NCBI GenBank assembly: GCA_003550305.1
Contig: QKYT01000104.1
Location: forward strand, 136,978-200,977
Reading direction: 5' to 3'
Length of the DNA: 64,000 bases
Origin: Glomus cerebriforme
Taxonomy: Eukaryota; Glomeromycota; Glomeromycetes; Glomerales; Glomeraceae
The notes below the pieces were generated by a model. That model had not been told where the DNA came from. It saw nothing but the letters and a program-made list of their open reading frames with translations, and made no database searches. This document shows, piece by piece, positions 1 through 11,263 of this stretch. Positions within the stretch are counted from its first letter, which is position 1. Each line of letters starts with the position of its first letter. Position numbers and translations under genes: made by a program.

Positions 1-50
1 AAAATACAACTATTCTAAAAGAAGCATTTCTTTTCTTTAAGTGTGTATGA

Positions 51-247
51 TTATGTTCGAACACAGATTTCAGGCCAAAGGAAAAGTACGATCTTTGAGT
101 TTTCAATCGTATCTTCTAACTGAATGATTCTATTATCCTGAACGACTAAAACCTCTTCAGCAGAATGCACTAATGCACTTCCGTAAATGTTTTGCCACGA
201 AAGGCAATAAGTTCTAATGGTGAATAGTGCTCTACAACCAATTCCGT
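51..247 (-). pseudogene. 3' terminal exon or remnant of an unidentified gene
   Basis: On the minus strand a good acceptor (T-rich tract then ATACAG) at 248-251 is followed by 63 codons open to a TAA at 51-53 (frame starting at 245). The end of this frame looks like protein (HSAEEVLVVQDNRIIQLED). A second frame starting at 247 is also protein-like for 25 codons (ELVVEHYSPLELIAFRGK) and then stops. Two plausible half-frames in one stretch suggest a frameshifted gene end rather than an intact exon. No family was recognised, and no upstream exon could be placed. Confidence 0.3.
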
Positions 248-251
248 CTGT

Positions 252-636
252 ATTTTTTTTTTGTAGTGCTCGCAGACCCTCAAAAATACAAAAAAAAAAT
301 TATTCAGCATAAGTCAACGTATCCTCACTCAGCCTCAAGAACAGGATGTTTGTTGAATTTTTTTATGTCATTATAGATTGAACCATTGATTTAAGTTGAA
401 CATTGGATTACTCACAATATTAAATAACTAAGAGAATAATATAAATTCTTTATAATTATATTGTTGCTATTATTATGTACGTAATCCATTAATCTACAAA
501 ATAAAAAGTGATTGATTATGTTTGTTGCAGCAGATCCAGAATCTTAACTAAAATTTTTTTGCATGTAAAATATTTCTTTTCTTGCTTTGCTAATATATAT
601 ATATATTTTTACGAAAGTTAATATACATATTATAAA
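252..636. other. AT-rich upstream region of the 637 gene
   Basis: No coding frame is supported here. It contains T and A runs and a (TA)n stretch just before the ATG at 637, so it presumably holds the promoter and 5' leader of the following gene. Confidence 0.4.
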
Positions 637-2913
637 ATGACTGATATCAAACCTCAAATCTTTGCTGATGATCTTTTCAAAATATTGTATATTTTAATAA
701 ATATCGTCAAGAATGAAGGAAATCCTCCTGTTGTTGTGGATGAGCCTAATTTTTCCACTGTACGATATCCTGTGCTAATCGGCTCTCGTGCTGCAAAATG
801 GCATGTTCCTTCTTTCCGTGAACCAAATGACTGGGATTTAGTGGCAACTGCTTCACAATCAATTTTATTTATTCATAATATCATGACTATTTCATTTATT
901 AATTATATAAAATTATTCCATTATAAAGGAGTTGGATTAAAAATAATTTGTGAATGTGTTGAATTTCACGCAGATAAGAACATTATTAACTTTGAAATTG
1001 AACTTGCTTCTGATAAAGTGGATCTCAAAGAAATGAAGCTAAATGATAAAATTGAAATTGATTTTGGTGAAAATGTTAGAGAATTGCAAAGTATGCAGAA
1101 AAAATTTACTACATTGCATAATGATAATATATCTGGATATTCCAATTTGCGAAAAAGAGTTGGAGAATTGGTTAATAACACAGCTGAAATCATCATAAAG
1201 TTTGATAATAACATCAATATTATTAACAACGATCAAGAAAGTGATCAATCAAAGACGAGTGCGCAGATGATTTTGGAATACTGTCATGACGTAAAAGATG
1301 TATTATTATTTCCATTGACAAGCTTTCCTTGTATTGTTGCTCCACTAAAAGTTCTTGAAGTTTTGAAAGCATCGCACATTTATTGGCCAGCCGATTTTCA
1401 TAAGAATATTGCAGACTTACATTCATTAAGATTTATATTGGGTTATAACCAAGTACCAATTACTCAACGATTGTACAGTCCAACACGTGATGAACCAATA
1501 GAACTTATATTAAAGACTCGTATTAAGGAAACTGAAATGATGCGAGGTGTACCAGCTGCTCATATCAACTTGAATAAGACCAATCAAGAATTTTTGGATC
1601 GTGAAGATGACTTATTTGTACAAAGATTTGTTTCTCATGATAAATTACATGAATATGTTAAGTATGGTGATTGTCCAATTCATGAAACTTTAAAGAAAGA
1701 TAAGGTACAAAAATTTGTAGATAATTTGTGAAATTTTTCTTATAAAACCTTTTATGTTAATATTTTATCATTATTTAAATTATCATTTATAGTCTAAGGC
1801 ATGGATTAAACAATCTCTTTTTGAACAAATTGATTATCAAACACAACTTAATTGTGTGAAGGAGGAAGCAATGGTCATTGCACTCGAAAGATATCTTATC
1901 CCAATGATCTCCAAGAATCAAGATACCTCTTATCGTTCAGCACTTGTTAAAATTTGCACTTCTTTGACTAAAGGCTGGTTTCGTCAATTTGCAATTGATA
2001 ATTATCCCCGGCTTTCAAATCTTGAAAAAGATTTGTTGTCGATTGCTCATAAGATAATCAATGATCATCCCTTACCACAAAAAAAACAAGATGAACCATC
2101 AGCTTTGCTTAAGAAATGGATACTTGATCCAGAAACTTTATCTATTTTTGAGCCTATTTATCCTCATACTGAAATCATCTCATCTTTTGATAATGTTAGA
2201 TATAACCCTGGTCGTAACAGGGATTTCATTACCAATAGAACTGGAATTAAGATAACTTCTCCAGTAAATAGTAACATCTCAATTGTGGCTGTTATTACAA
2301 CAATGTGTATAATTGATTTTGAAGATTGTAATCCAGGTGCTAATTGGTCTGCATCTATTGTGATCTGTCCAAATGACCACTTAGAAAACTCAAGGTAATA
2401 TCATAAAATTAATTGAATTTATTTATTATCATTATCTAATGCTTGATTTATTTTATTTTAAGTGATGAGAATTACAATTCAGATGAATATTTTGATCCAT
2501 TGCAAATACATCCTTTTATTTTTAAGTATGGTTATGAATATGAGAGAAAACGTTTAGATTTAACTTCTAAACATATATTTACACTTGAAATTTGTGCAAG
2601 TTCTAATGGAAGTTGGGGCATAGGTGATGATATTTGGGAATCAAATTCACCAACCGTATTTGCTAATTCAGCTGATGATATCGCCAGTACACTTGAATTT
2701 CCTGGATTGACAGGTGATTTATTGTTTAAATATGTGCTGGCTTACCTACAACCAACCATACAAAATAATGGAAGTGTACCACTTAAGCATAATATTGATA
2801 GATTGAAAGCTGAAGAAATTATTCCAGTTAAACTACCACAACATCTTTGGTATGATGCTTGGAATTATACTTTAAACAACAGAGAAGGAAAATGGAAGTC
2901 GAACCGTTACTAA
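637..2913 (+). CDS. Three-exon protein with nucleotidyltransferase-like motif, 706 aa
   Basis: Exons are 637-1704, 1793-2394 and 2463-2913. Donors are AAG/GTACAA and AAG/GTAATA, acceptors TATAG and TTAAG, and the spliced length of 2121 nt closes exactly in frame (706 aa). Near residues 48-70 the protein reads IGSRAAKWHVPSFREPNDWD followed by L, which fits the hG[GS]-x(10-17)-Dx[DE] pattern of the nucleotidyltransferase fold; this is inference from the motif only. Around residues 230-270 a run with PLKVLEVLKASHIYWP and ADLHSLR recalls uncharacterised proteins of large DNA viruses and protists that carry the same motif. The C-terminal half is acidic and unrecognised. No signal peptide or membrane segment is seen. 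The substrate is unknown. The exon structure is certain enough; the functional call is weak. Confidence 0.8.
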
Positions 2914-3474
2914 TTTTAATTATCATGTATTAAATTAAAAGTGATACACATACAGTGACCTCTATTTCTTTTTTTTTTTTTTATTAAATAATCAGATAAT
3001 TAGAACTACATATTTTACATTTCTAAAGCTATAGAGTGCTTTAGCGTTACATGATAATAAATGTTATATGCTATTAATTTTCCATATTTTTTTTGTAAAT
3101 GTCGATTTTACTCCATTTAAAGAAATAATCAATTGAATTACACGATTTTCATATTTATGCTTTTTAATTGGCTAGATGAATAACTAATTTTCATTTACCT
3201 GTGAAGGAGGGTTATGTTAAACAAAGTTGCATTTAATGTGATAAAGTTCCATCATTTTTTTTTATTTAGTTGAAACCGGTTATTGAATTTAGAAATAATA
3301 ATTTATAGAATTTCTTGTTTTCTTTTTGCTAAATATATTAAAGAAATTTTTAGACAACAAACATATGTATTTTCGTGCCTGCCAACATTAGCGCCAAGTA
3401 ATACAAGCGAACAGATAATCGAACAGATAATACTGGTTTAAATTATATCCACCATTTAATTATCATAATTATTA
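2914..3474. other. Gene-free AT-rich stretch
   Basis: This is the 3' flank of the preceding gene. It contains poly-T runs and a short tandem of GAACAGATAATC near 3409-3430. No open frame or RNA gene was recognised. Confidence 0.4.
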
Positions 3475-3676
3475 AAGAATGTTTGTACAAAAGAATGGTA
3501 TAACGATCCATTTAAAGGTATTCATTTTGACGAAGATGCAGTAGATATAATAAAGAATAAATCAGTATCACAAATTCGGCAAAAAGTTTAGTTCTTTACT
3601 TAGAAGGAGCGTAGATAATTGTGGATTTGAATACTATTATTTCACTTTAAGAAATCCAAGTGCATTTAGGTTTTAA
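3475..3676 (+). pseudogene. Frameshifted coding remnant, family unknown
   Basis: One frame reads KEWYNDPFKGIHFDEDAVD and on to NKSVSQIR. After a one-base shift near 3570-3585 the next frame reads GKKFSSLLRRSVDNCGFEYY and ends at a TAA (3674-3676). Both halves have protein-like composition in a region otherwise full of stops, so this looks like an exon broken by one indel. No start, no flanking exons and no recognised domain are visible. Confidence 0.35.
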
Positions 3677-5164
3677 TTGATGTATTTTTCAATGTTAATT
3701 TTTTGAGACACAAAACGCGACGCATAAAAATATAACATGGCTCGTATGGTATATAAATTGAGTCATGGTTATAAATGAAACCAAATTTAAGTAACACATT
3801 GCATAATCAATAATAAAAATTTAATAATGACGCGTCGAAACGAAAACACGTTCGCTTAATGCGTTTTTGTTGATCTAAGGACTTTTTACAGTATTCTTAA
3901 GTATAATTTGATTTCTTTCCTTTTTAATGATTAGAACACCCTTTAAACCTCTACTTCCTTGTAACTATATATGAGCTCGAAGGAAAAATCAGCCTGACTG
4001 GATTGGTTTAGATTAGAATTCTCTCTTCATTCCTTTGTATATTATAATTAAATTTTATGAGCATTCTTTAGATATTAAGTACTAATGTAAATGAATACAC
4101 AGTGTGTATCTTACTAGCTTTACATATCAGATATAGATTATCCTTTACTCTTTAATTGGATAAGCAGCGAATCTTCAATAATTATACTAAAGTATATGAT
4201 ATGGAAATTATAATAATTTAAAATTACTTTTCATTAAATAAAAAATAAAATTCAAAATAGAGGTGATTCCAATCTTAAGAATTTCATGGAACACACTTAA
4301 CTTCAATATCATTTTGCTTGTATATTTTATTTTAACATCAACCTATTTACCAATTTGTTTGTATTTTTAAATCTATCGTGAGATTTACTTCTTTTGTGGC
4401 CGTTTATAATTGTAACAACTGTAAAATGGTTTTTTTTAAAAAATCTTTCTATGCTCTTTTAGAATTTTAATCTTGCGACTCGAAAAGAAATAAGTATTCG
4501 TCACACATTATCTGTCACGTGAGCGCCGCACTTCAATCAGCCGAATACCGAAATTCCGGAACGATTTATACAACACTCCCCAAAATGAGCATTAATTTTA
4601 TGCAATTTTTTTTTCCGGCCATTCTTGATACACACATTAGTTTTAACATTGCCTTTTATAAATAACATATACCGAATTAAAATTAAATGATGTCATCGAG
4701 ATTTTTGTATTTGGAAAATCGAAAATCGTTTTCAAAAAAAAAAAAAGATTTCATATGATTTACATTACTACTACCTTTTTTAGTTTTCACTTAACAAATT
4801 TAAATATTTTTAGTTTAATAGTTAAACGCCATTGACATCATTTACCCTACTTAAGAACCCCTAAATTTAACGGTCTTGATGAATTTATACGATCTTTGCT
4901 AAAATTACTATATTTTTATGTAAATTATATCCCTTTTTTACCTATTTCTAATAATATTTTTTTTTTTTTTATATTTCTTATAGTGGTTTTATACAATGCA
5001 AGATACAATGCATAAAAAGGTTGTGTTCACCCGAATTTGTGCTCCCGGCGATCTTCAATGGAAAAGTGACTCCATAATGATTAAATAGGAACTACTTCCG
5101 TTAGTTCCATAAAAGAAAGAAAAATAAATTCTCACCCTTAAATTAATATAATTAATATTCAAAC
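3677..5164. other. Intergenic region upstream of the Rho-like gene
   Basis: No coding frame is supported. It includes a GACGCGTC palindrome near 3830, a CACGTG near 4517 and several homopolymer runs. The last few hundred bases should contain the promoter of the GTPase gene at 5165. Confidence 0.4.
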
Positions 5165-6332
5165 ATGCAAAAAATAAAGTGTGTCGTCGTTGGTGATAAT
5201 AATGCTGGCAAGGTATGAATGTTTTTGTTTTTCATCTACGACGATGGAGAATATAGTATAGCATTTGAGAATATTTTATTACATATATATATAATAGGAT
5301 CATTATCGTTATTTATCGAAAAATAATTAGACGAATATTTTAACTCAGATTATATATTTGTAATTTTTTTTTTTATATATATATGCTAGACGGAACTTAT
5401 AATAACTTATTTAACCAACAAATTTCCAAGTGAATATATCCCAACAGTAAGTATTTGTTTGATAATCGATTTGCGAATAGAATTTTTTAAGTTTTAATTA
5501 AGGCATTATAGGCTTGTGATGATTACGCCGGTACAGTAATGATTGGGAATGAACCATTTCTATTTGGTTTATCTGATACATCTGGTACGTATTCGTTAAG
5601 GATGACTAAAATTTTTTTATTATTATTCATACAAGAATATTATTATTAATAAATTCCTTAAATTATATATATATATATCTGATATATATAAAATGGATTA
5701 ATAGGTCAAGAAGAATATGATCGTCTTCGTCCACTCTCATATCCTCAAACAGATGTCTTTTTGATATGTTTTTCTGTAATGTCACCAGACTCTTTTAGAA
5801 ATGTTGAAGAAAAATGGTATCCCGAGGTCCAAAAACATTGTCCAGGAGCTCCATGTTTAATTGTTGGTACTCGTATAGAATTACGAGATGATCTTCAGTC
5901 AGTTGAAAAGTTATTACGAAAACGAATGAAGCCAATAACTTCAGAGCAAGGTGAAATGCTCGTTCGAAAATTTGGAGCAGCCAAATATCTTGAATGTTCA
6001 GCCTTTACACAAAAAGGATTAAAGAATGTTTTTAGTGAAGCAATGGTTACAGCTTTAAGCAGAAAACCTTGTAAGCCTCATGAACCTCGTGTTGAAATGG
6101 CTTTTATAAATAAATTAAAAAAGTAAGCATTATAATTCAATTTTTTTTTTAATATATGAATTGATTTTAATTATTATTTATCTGTTTTTTTTTTTCTTTT
6201 AGTTTTTATAAAAGATCAACCAGTAACTCTGTCAGAAATGCAGAATCCAAAGATTTTAAATCAGGAAAATTTTTACGTCAAAAATTAAAACTTGTTTTCT
6301 CAATTTCAAAATTAAATCCAAGTAAACGATGA
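5165..6332 (+). CDS. Atypical Rho-family (Rac/Cdc42-like) small GTPase, 241 aa
   Basis: Five exons: 5165-5212, 5390-5446, 5512-5584, 5705-6122 and 6203-6332 (726 nt, in frame). The fold signature is clear: P-loop GDNNAGKT (residues 10-17), switch I YIPT with Thr35, switch [22 protein letters not shown], and ECSA near residue 158. It has the extra insert helix typical of Rho proteins. Rho GTPases switch actin and polarity pathways at membranes. Deviations: Gly12 is Asn, Ala13 is Asn, the effector loop reads ACDDY in place of VFDNY, the guanine motif TKxD reads TRIE, and the C-terminus has a basic tail of about 60 residues ending SKR with no CaaX cysteine. It could be constitutively loaded, fast-cycling or nucleotide-poor; sequence alone cannot decide. 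The 3' end converges on the F-box gene, 141 bp away. Confidence 0.88.
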
Positions 6333-6473
6333 TTGTATTATAACAATATTTAATATTTATAGATTAGATATAATTTAAAATATAATTACGATAATTATCA
6401 AATTTATTAATATTTTTTCAAAGTAAAAAAATTTTAAAAAATTGTACAAATAAAAACTTTTTTAAAAATATTT

Positions 6474-8096
6474 TTATTCATCTTTTCTAATTGTGATGAT
6501 TTTTACATTATTATTTTCAATTTTGGTTAAAATTTGTTTTCCAATATTCTTATTACCTTTAAACCAAAAAGAACCAGGTGGAGATCTAATACCTAAATAT
6601 TTTAAAGATTTTCTTTTTTCTATATAATCAAGAACTTTTTCAAGAATTTCATATCTTATATAAATATTAAAATTTAAAGTAATTAAATTCACTTTACAAT
6701 TATTTAAAAAATTTTCTAAATATTTTGGAGCAATATAATCATTATCTAATAATTTTGTATATTTTGGAACTTTTTCTTCTATTGTGAAACTATTTAAAGA
6801 TTCTGGTAAATTTAAAGATAACATTCGTAAAATATAAATATAATTATCATAAAATAATAAACTTTTTTCAAGATAAATAGTAAATTCTTCAATTTTCATA
6901 CTTTTAAGATAAGTATAAGATGAAAAAACTAAATAATTACAAACAATTTTTAAAATTCTAAGATTTAAACAATAACGAGAAATTTGTTGCATAATATATG
7001 GTGATACCTTATGAAGTGATAAATTATATAATGAATGACCAAATTTACAAATAAGAGGATTATCAAGAAAATTTGAATTAGCATTATGATGTATAATTAA
7101 TTCTTTTAAAGAAAATCTATTTAAAATTCTATTATCATTTATATTAATATTTAAACTATCACAATTAATAAATTCTAATTTTTCTAAATTTTCACAAATT
7201 GCTATTGATCCAAAAATATTATCATTAATCATATTATTATTAATAATAATATTTTTTATACATATATGAGTAATAGTATGTTTTTTTGATTTAATTATTT
7301 TTAATAAATTATTTAATAAAATTTGATTTGGATATGATAAATAAAGAATTTTAAAATATTTTTGATTCTTAATTAATATTTTAATTAATTCTTGAAAATT
7401 ATAATTATAATAATAATCTATTGTCGTAATTTTTAATTTTTTAATATTAAAACAATTATTCGTTATAATTGAAATAAAATTATGAAATAATTCTTCTTTT
7501 AAATTATTCAAATCATTAAAATTATTACATAATAAATGTAATGAAATTAAATCTGAATAATTTATTATAATTTTTTTAAAAAATTTTGAATTAAAAAGAA
7601 AATTATTAAATAAATTTGATTGAATATTTAATTCTTTACATTTTTTTACTTTTCGTAAAAATAAATGTAAAAGAATTTCTTGTAATGATAATTTATTATT
7701 ATCCAATTGAATATCATTTTCATAATTATAATTTTGGTCTTCATTTAAATCTCCAAGATGATAAATAAACCAACATTCTACTGCGTATGTTAAATCTGGA
7801 ATTATTTCCAAATATTTTGCATAATCAAAAAGTGAAATGGTTTTTTTTGTAATTTTTATTGAATTTTTATGTAAATAATCCTTTTCCTCTTCATCAATAC
7901 AAAAGAGATAAGTATTTATTAAACAATAATATTGTTTAAAATGGTTTATTTTGGAAAATGGTTTTTGATAAAGAAATGGTATAATAATTCTACATATCAA
8001 TCTATTTACAAAAAGACAATTATATAATGTTTCCATATCCTTGATATTTTTAAAAATTTCATAAAAACAATCTTCTGGTAAAGAATTTGTCGCCAT
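6474..8096 (-). CDS. F-box protein with leucine-rich C-terminal part, 540 aa
   Basis: This is a single uninterrupted frame. The N-terminus (residues 5-47, LPEDCFYEIFKNIKDMETLY followed by NCLFVNRLICRIIIPFLYQKPF) matches the F-box pattern that binds Skp1 in SCF ubiquitin ligases. The rest is rich in Leu, Ile and Asn, with irregular repeats of L-x-x-L-x-I spacing that fit degenerate leucine-rich repeats for substrate choice. Such intronless F-box genes form a large family in arbuscular mycorrhizal fungi (known of the group). The protein is unusually rich in Asn, Ile and Lys, which follows the AT-rich codons. The particular substrate cannot be read from the sequence. Confidence 0.8.
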   Translation of the reverse strand: MATNSLPEDCFYEIFKNIKDMETLYNCLFVNRLICRIIIPFLYQKPFSKINHFKQYYCLINTYLFCIDEEEKDYLHKNSIKITKKTISLFDYAKYLEIIPDLTYAVECWFIYHLGDLNEDQNYNYENDIQLDNNKLSLQEILLHLFLRKVKKCKELNIQSNLFNNFLFNSKFFKKIIINYSDLISLHLLCNNFNDLNNLKEELFHNFISIITNNCFNIKKLKITTIDYYYNYNFQELIKILIKNQKYFKILYLSYPNQILLNNLLKIIKSKKHTITHICIKNIIINNNMINDNIFGSIAICENLEKLEFINCDSLNININDNRILNRFSLKELIIHHNANSNFLDNPLICKFGHSLYNLSLHKVSPYIMQQISRYCLNLRILKIVCNYLVFSSYTYLKSMKIEEFTIYLEKSLLFYDNYIYILRMLSLNLPESLNSFTIEEKVPKYTKLLDNDYIAPKYLENFLNNCKVNLITLNFNIYIRYEILEKVLDYIEKRKSLKYLGIRSPPGSFWFKGNKNIGKQILTKIENNNVKIITIRKDE

Positions 8097-8326
8097 TTTT
8101 TAAAAATTTTAATAATGTAGAAGGAAGAAGAGAAAAAAAAAATCGGCTGGTTTTTTTTTATTATTTGTAATACGATACTAAAAATGTCTACGATTTACAA
8201 AGGATAATAGATGAATGAGTGAACATGAATTTTTGCGAATTTAGATACTAGGTTTGTGTAACACAATCTAAAATTCGCTTTAGGATTGATACTTTCTTTC
8301 AAACTTTTCCTAATTAACTTTTTTAA
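8097..8326. other. Upstream region of the F-box gene
   Basis: A/T homopolymers just 5' of the minus-strand ATG at 8096; presumably its promoter and leader. No other feature is seen. Confidence 0.3.
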
Positions 8327-8440
8327 ATGATGAATTTATATTTATTTGTTCTTATGATTTCTATTTTGATTACAATGACATCTCGTGATGTAATTGAATT
8401 AACGGAAAAGCCATTTTTATCTTTAAAAAAGCCTCCATAA
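8327..8440 (+). CDS. Possible small secreted peptide, 37 aa
   Basis: A short frame starts with two Met codons, then has a hydrophobic stretch (NLYLFVLMISILITM) and a polar tail (SRDVIELTEKPFLSLKKPP). The layout resembles a signal peptide plus a short mature peptide. There is no cleavage motif strong enough to be sure, and frames of this size occur by chance in AT-rich DNA. It is divergent from the F-box gene. Confidence 0.25.
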   Translation: MMNLYLFVLMISILITMTSRDVIELTEKPFLSLKKPP

Positions 8441-10048
8441 TAAACATGATATCATATTTACTCATATAAGTCATATTTTCTAATATTTACTACGCAGCTA
8501 CGCCATATAAAACCCTGCGAACGTTGACCAATGAAATATTTCTAAATTTGTACATAATAACGACAATAACAATAAACACGACCTTGATTTTGATTGGATG
8601 AACTCTTATTTAGGATAATGACAATTTAGTTCAATTTTGGTACTTGTCAGACTCATTCTTTTTTTTTTTTTATCGAAAAAAAAAAACCATAAATTTGGAA
8701 GTTTTTTCTTATTCCATTCAAACTCTCTTTTTTTTTCACAAGCATGTTTTACATTCATAATAAATTTAATATACTGACACTGATATTTAATAATAAATTC
8801 TATAACGTGAGTAAAAATTTTTGTAAAAAAAAAAAAAATGTATTTGTATCAAATGAACGTAACGTAATATCTAACTTTTTATATTGAAAAATAACTTTAG
8901 ACCAAAATATCCTAAATAATACTTGTAGAATGAATACTTGTGGGTTTGTATATAATCAAATTTAATGAAATAATTATTTTATACATACAGTTATGAAAAA
9001 AAAAAAATTATGAAATTTTTGGAGTTATGATTAAAAAACTCCCAAAAATTTTTAAATAATTTAATCGAAATTTTTTTTAGATATTTTATATGGATTTATG
9101 ATGTATAATCCAAACTTTAAAATTTAATCGTTTATTTGTTTTTAATTTATTTACCCATACTCTTAATGAAGGGTTATGCATTACAATTTAAAAGATTATT
9201 AATTATAATTTTTAAATTCTTGGTTTTTTTTTACTATAGATAAATATTACAAACGTAAAATTCAAATCTTTTAAAATCTCCTATTTTGATCCCGCTGAAT
9301 GAACTTTTATTCTTATATTTCTGGGAGCTGGAGACTACACTACTATTGCTTGTAATTATTCACAAGTAATGGCTTTTCTTGTTTGGAGTATTATAGGGTC
9401 TCTTTACTCTCTTATACAATAAAGTACTTATAGGTGATGATATAAATGATGATACAGATGATGTAAGCAGAAAAGCCTTGTATGCAGTTAACATAGAAAT
9501 TAATATATATTTGGTGTTATAGATTATGGAATTGTTGAAGAATTGAATTAATATTAGACTTGCTCAATTTATTTCAAATTATGATTTGTTTTATAGTTTT
9601 TGGTAACCATAAATTTTTTAATTTAGAAAATTTTTTCTTTTTTATCGTTTTAATATATCATATATAATTTTCTTATTAAATTATTATTATTATATTATAA
9701 ATTATATCCAATTTTTTAAAAAGGAATATTTTATTTAATGATAATGCTAGTGACTAAGTGACATGCATGGCATGCTAAATATTTGCTATCAAAATGTGCA
9801 TAGCAATAAATTGATATCATCTTTCAATTTTATGAATTTATGTGATATCAGTTAACTAAATTAAAAAAAAAACAGCGCTTATAAAAAATCTATTATTATT
9901 CTAAAATTCAAGTTGTAAATTAAATTTTAACAATTTTTTCTTTATCATGCATAATTAAATATAACGTTTTTTTTAACGCATCTGAAAAATAAGTCTATAT
10001 ATGATTGCATTTATGTTAATTAAATGAATAAAGTGTTTGTCTTCTTTC
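8441..10048. other. Intergenic, no supported gene
   Basis: This AT-rich stretch has many homopolymer runs. A short hydrophobic frame near 9367-9421 (QVMAFLVWSIIGSLYSLIQ) has no start or flanking exon and is not called. No RNA gene was recognised. Confidence 0.4.
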
Positions 10049-11263
10049 TTACCAATCTAAAGAGGTTCCTTTCTTATCGTCAAACATCGACCCACGATGC
10101 AATTCTTTAATGATTTTTCCTTCAATAATTGTTTTATCAATTATCATTGGGACATGACAAGGTGTAACACGACCATACCATATTCCATGACCATTTTGAT
10201 ATACAATGACATTTCCAGCAAATTGATGACCTAATTTATAAATAAAGTTGTTGAATTCACATTTTTTTTTTTTTTTAAAAAAAAAAAAAGAATTAAAAAA
10301 ATTTAAATATTTCATACCTCCAACATGACTAGAGAGATAAACTGGTACACCTTGATTTCCAATGGAACCTAAATCCATTCGTTTCTCTTTTAAAACTTTT
10401 TCAAATTCATTCTTCAAAATTGGACCAGCAATACCACATCTTATATCACGTCTTTTATGTCCACAAATTAAAATTACAGCTTTATAAGGAATTTTTTCAA
10501 CAAAAAAATTAAATTTTTCCTTATCATCCAAACTTTTATTTAATAAATATTGATCATAAAATTCTTTAACTTTTCCCGTGGAAACATTACGTACAATTAA
10601 ATTATCAGGATAAATCAAAATATCATTTCCAAAAAAAGAAAGAAATGTCAAGAAAGATAAACTAGAATTCTGTCTATTACTATTTGTAATTAATATTTTA
10701 TTATCGTCATTTCCTTTTTTTTGTTGTTGATATTTATATATTTCCGATGAAAGACTTCCAGAGTCCAATTCAATAACTTTATCCCAATCGGATTTTCCTG
10801 TTGAAATTATTATATGACGGGTATGTTGTTGTACAGTGCCATGTAAATTTGCTTCGTGATTAATTTTTAGGTTAGAAGGATAAGAAGGATGAATTGAACA
10901 TGGGGATTGACAAGCAAGGCATGGATTTTCCGACGTAATCTCCTCAATAGAAATTGTTGTTTCTGTTGATGTTTTAAAATCTTTCAAAGATGATGATGAT
11001 GATTTTGAAGAAAGATTTGTTAAAGAATTCGTTGGAGAAGGATTTAGAGAAGAGTTGTTACTTGGCGATGAGTTTGAAGATGTTGACATTTTTCTATTAT
11101 AAGTATTTTCAGTCAAAGATTTTTCTACAGACATAGGTGAGAGGGAAGATTGAACAGAGCTGCAACAATTTTCTATCATTTTATTACGAAAAAAGGCTGT
11201 AATAAAACTTTTATATCGGGTCTTTGGAAAGGTAGAAGAAAGAAAGTAATTTCTAATAAACAT
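10049..11263 (-). CDS. AIM32: AIM32-like mitochondrial thioredoxin-like ferredoxin, 375 aa
   Basis: Two exons, 10318-11263 and 10049-10230; the 87-base intron (donor GAG/GTATGA, acceptor TTAG/GTCATC) is a multiple of three and stays open, so an unspliced reading adds 29 low-complexity residues. Splicing restores SHVGGHQFAGNVIVYQNG. The sucrase/ferredoxin-like family binds a 2Fe-2S cluster through C-x8-C and H-x-G-G-H; here CGHKRRDIRC and HVGGH are both present. An earlier CLACQSPC lies before the domain. The N-terminus (MFIRNYFLSSTFPKTRYKSF) is basic and without acidic residues, as expected for mitochondrial import, and a Ser-rich linker follows. In yeast, Aim32 acts in mitochondrial thiol redox control. 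The family call is firm; the precise role is inferred from orthologues. Confidence 0.85.
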   Translation of the reverse strand: MFIRNYFLSSTFPKTRYKSFITAFFRNKMIENCCSSVQSSLSPMSVEKSLTENTYNRKMSTSSNSSPSNNSSLNPSPTNSLTNLSSKSSSSSLKDFKTSTETTISIEEITSENPCLACQSPCSIHPSYPSNLKINHEANLHGTVQQHTRHIIISTGKSDWDKVIELDSGSLSSEIYKYQQQKKGNDDNKILITNSNRQNSSLSFLTFLSFFGNDILIYPDNLIVRNVSTGKVKEFYDQYLLNKSLDDKEKFNFFVEKIPYKAVILICGHKRRDIRCGIAGPILKNEFEKVLKEKRMDLGSIGNQGVPVYLSSHVGGMKYLNFFNSFFFFKKKKKCEFNNFIYKLGHQFAGNVIVYQNGHGIWYGRVTPCHVPMIIDKTIIEGKIIKELHRGSMFDDKKGTSLDW

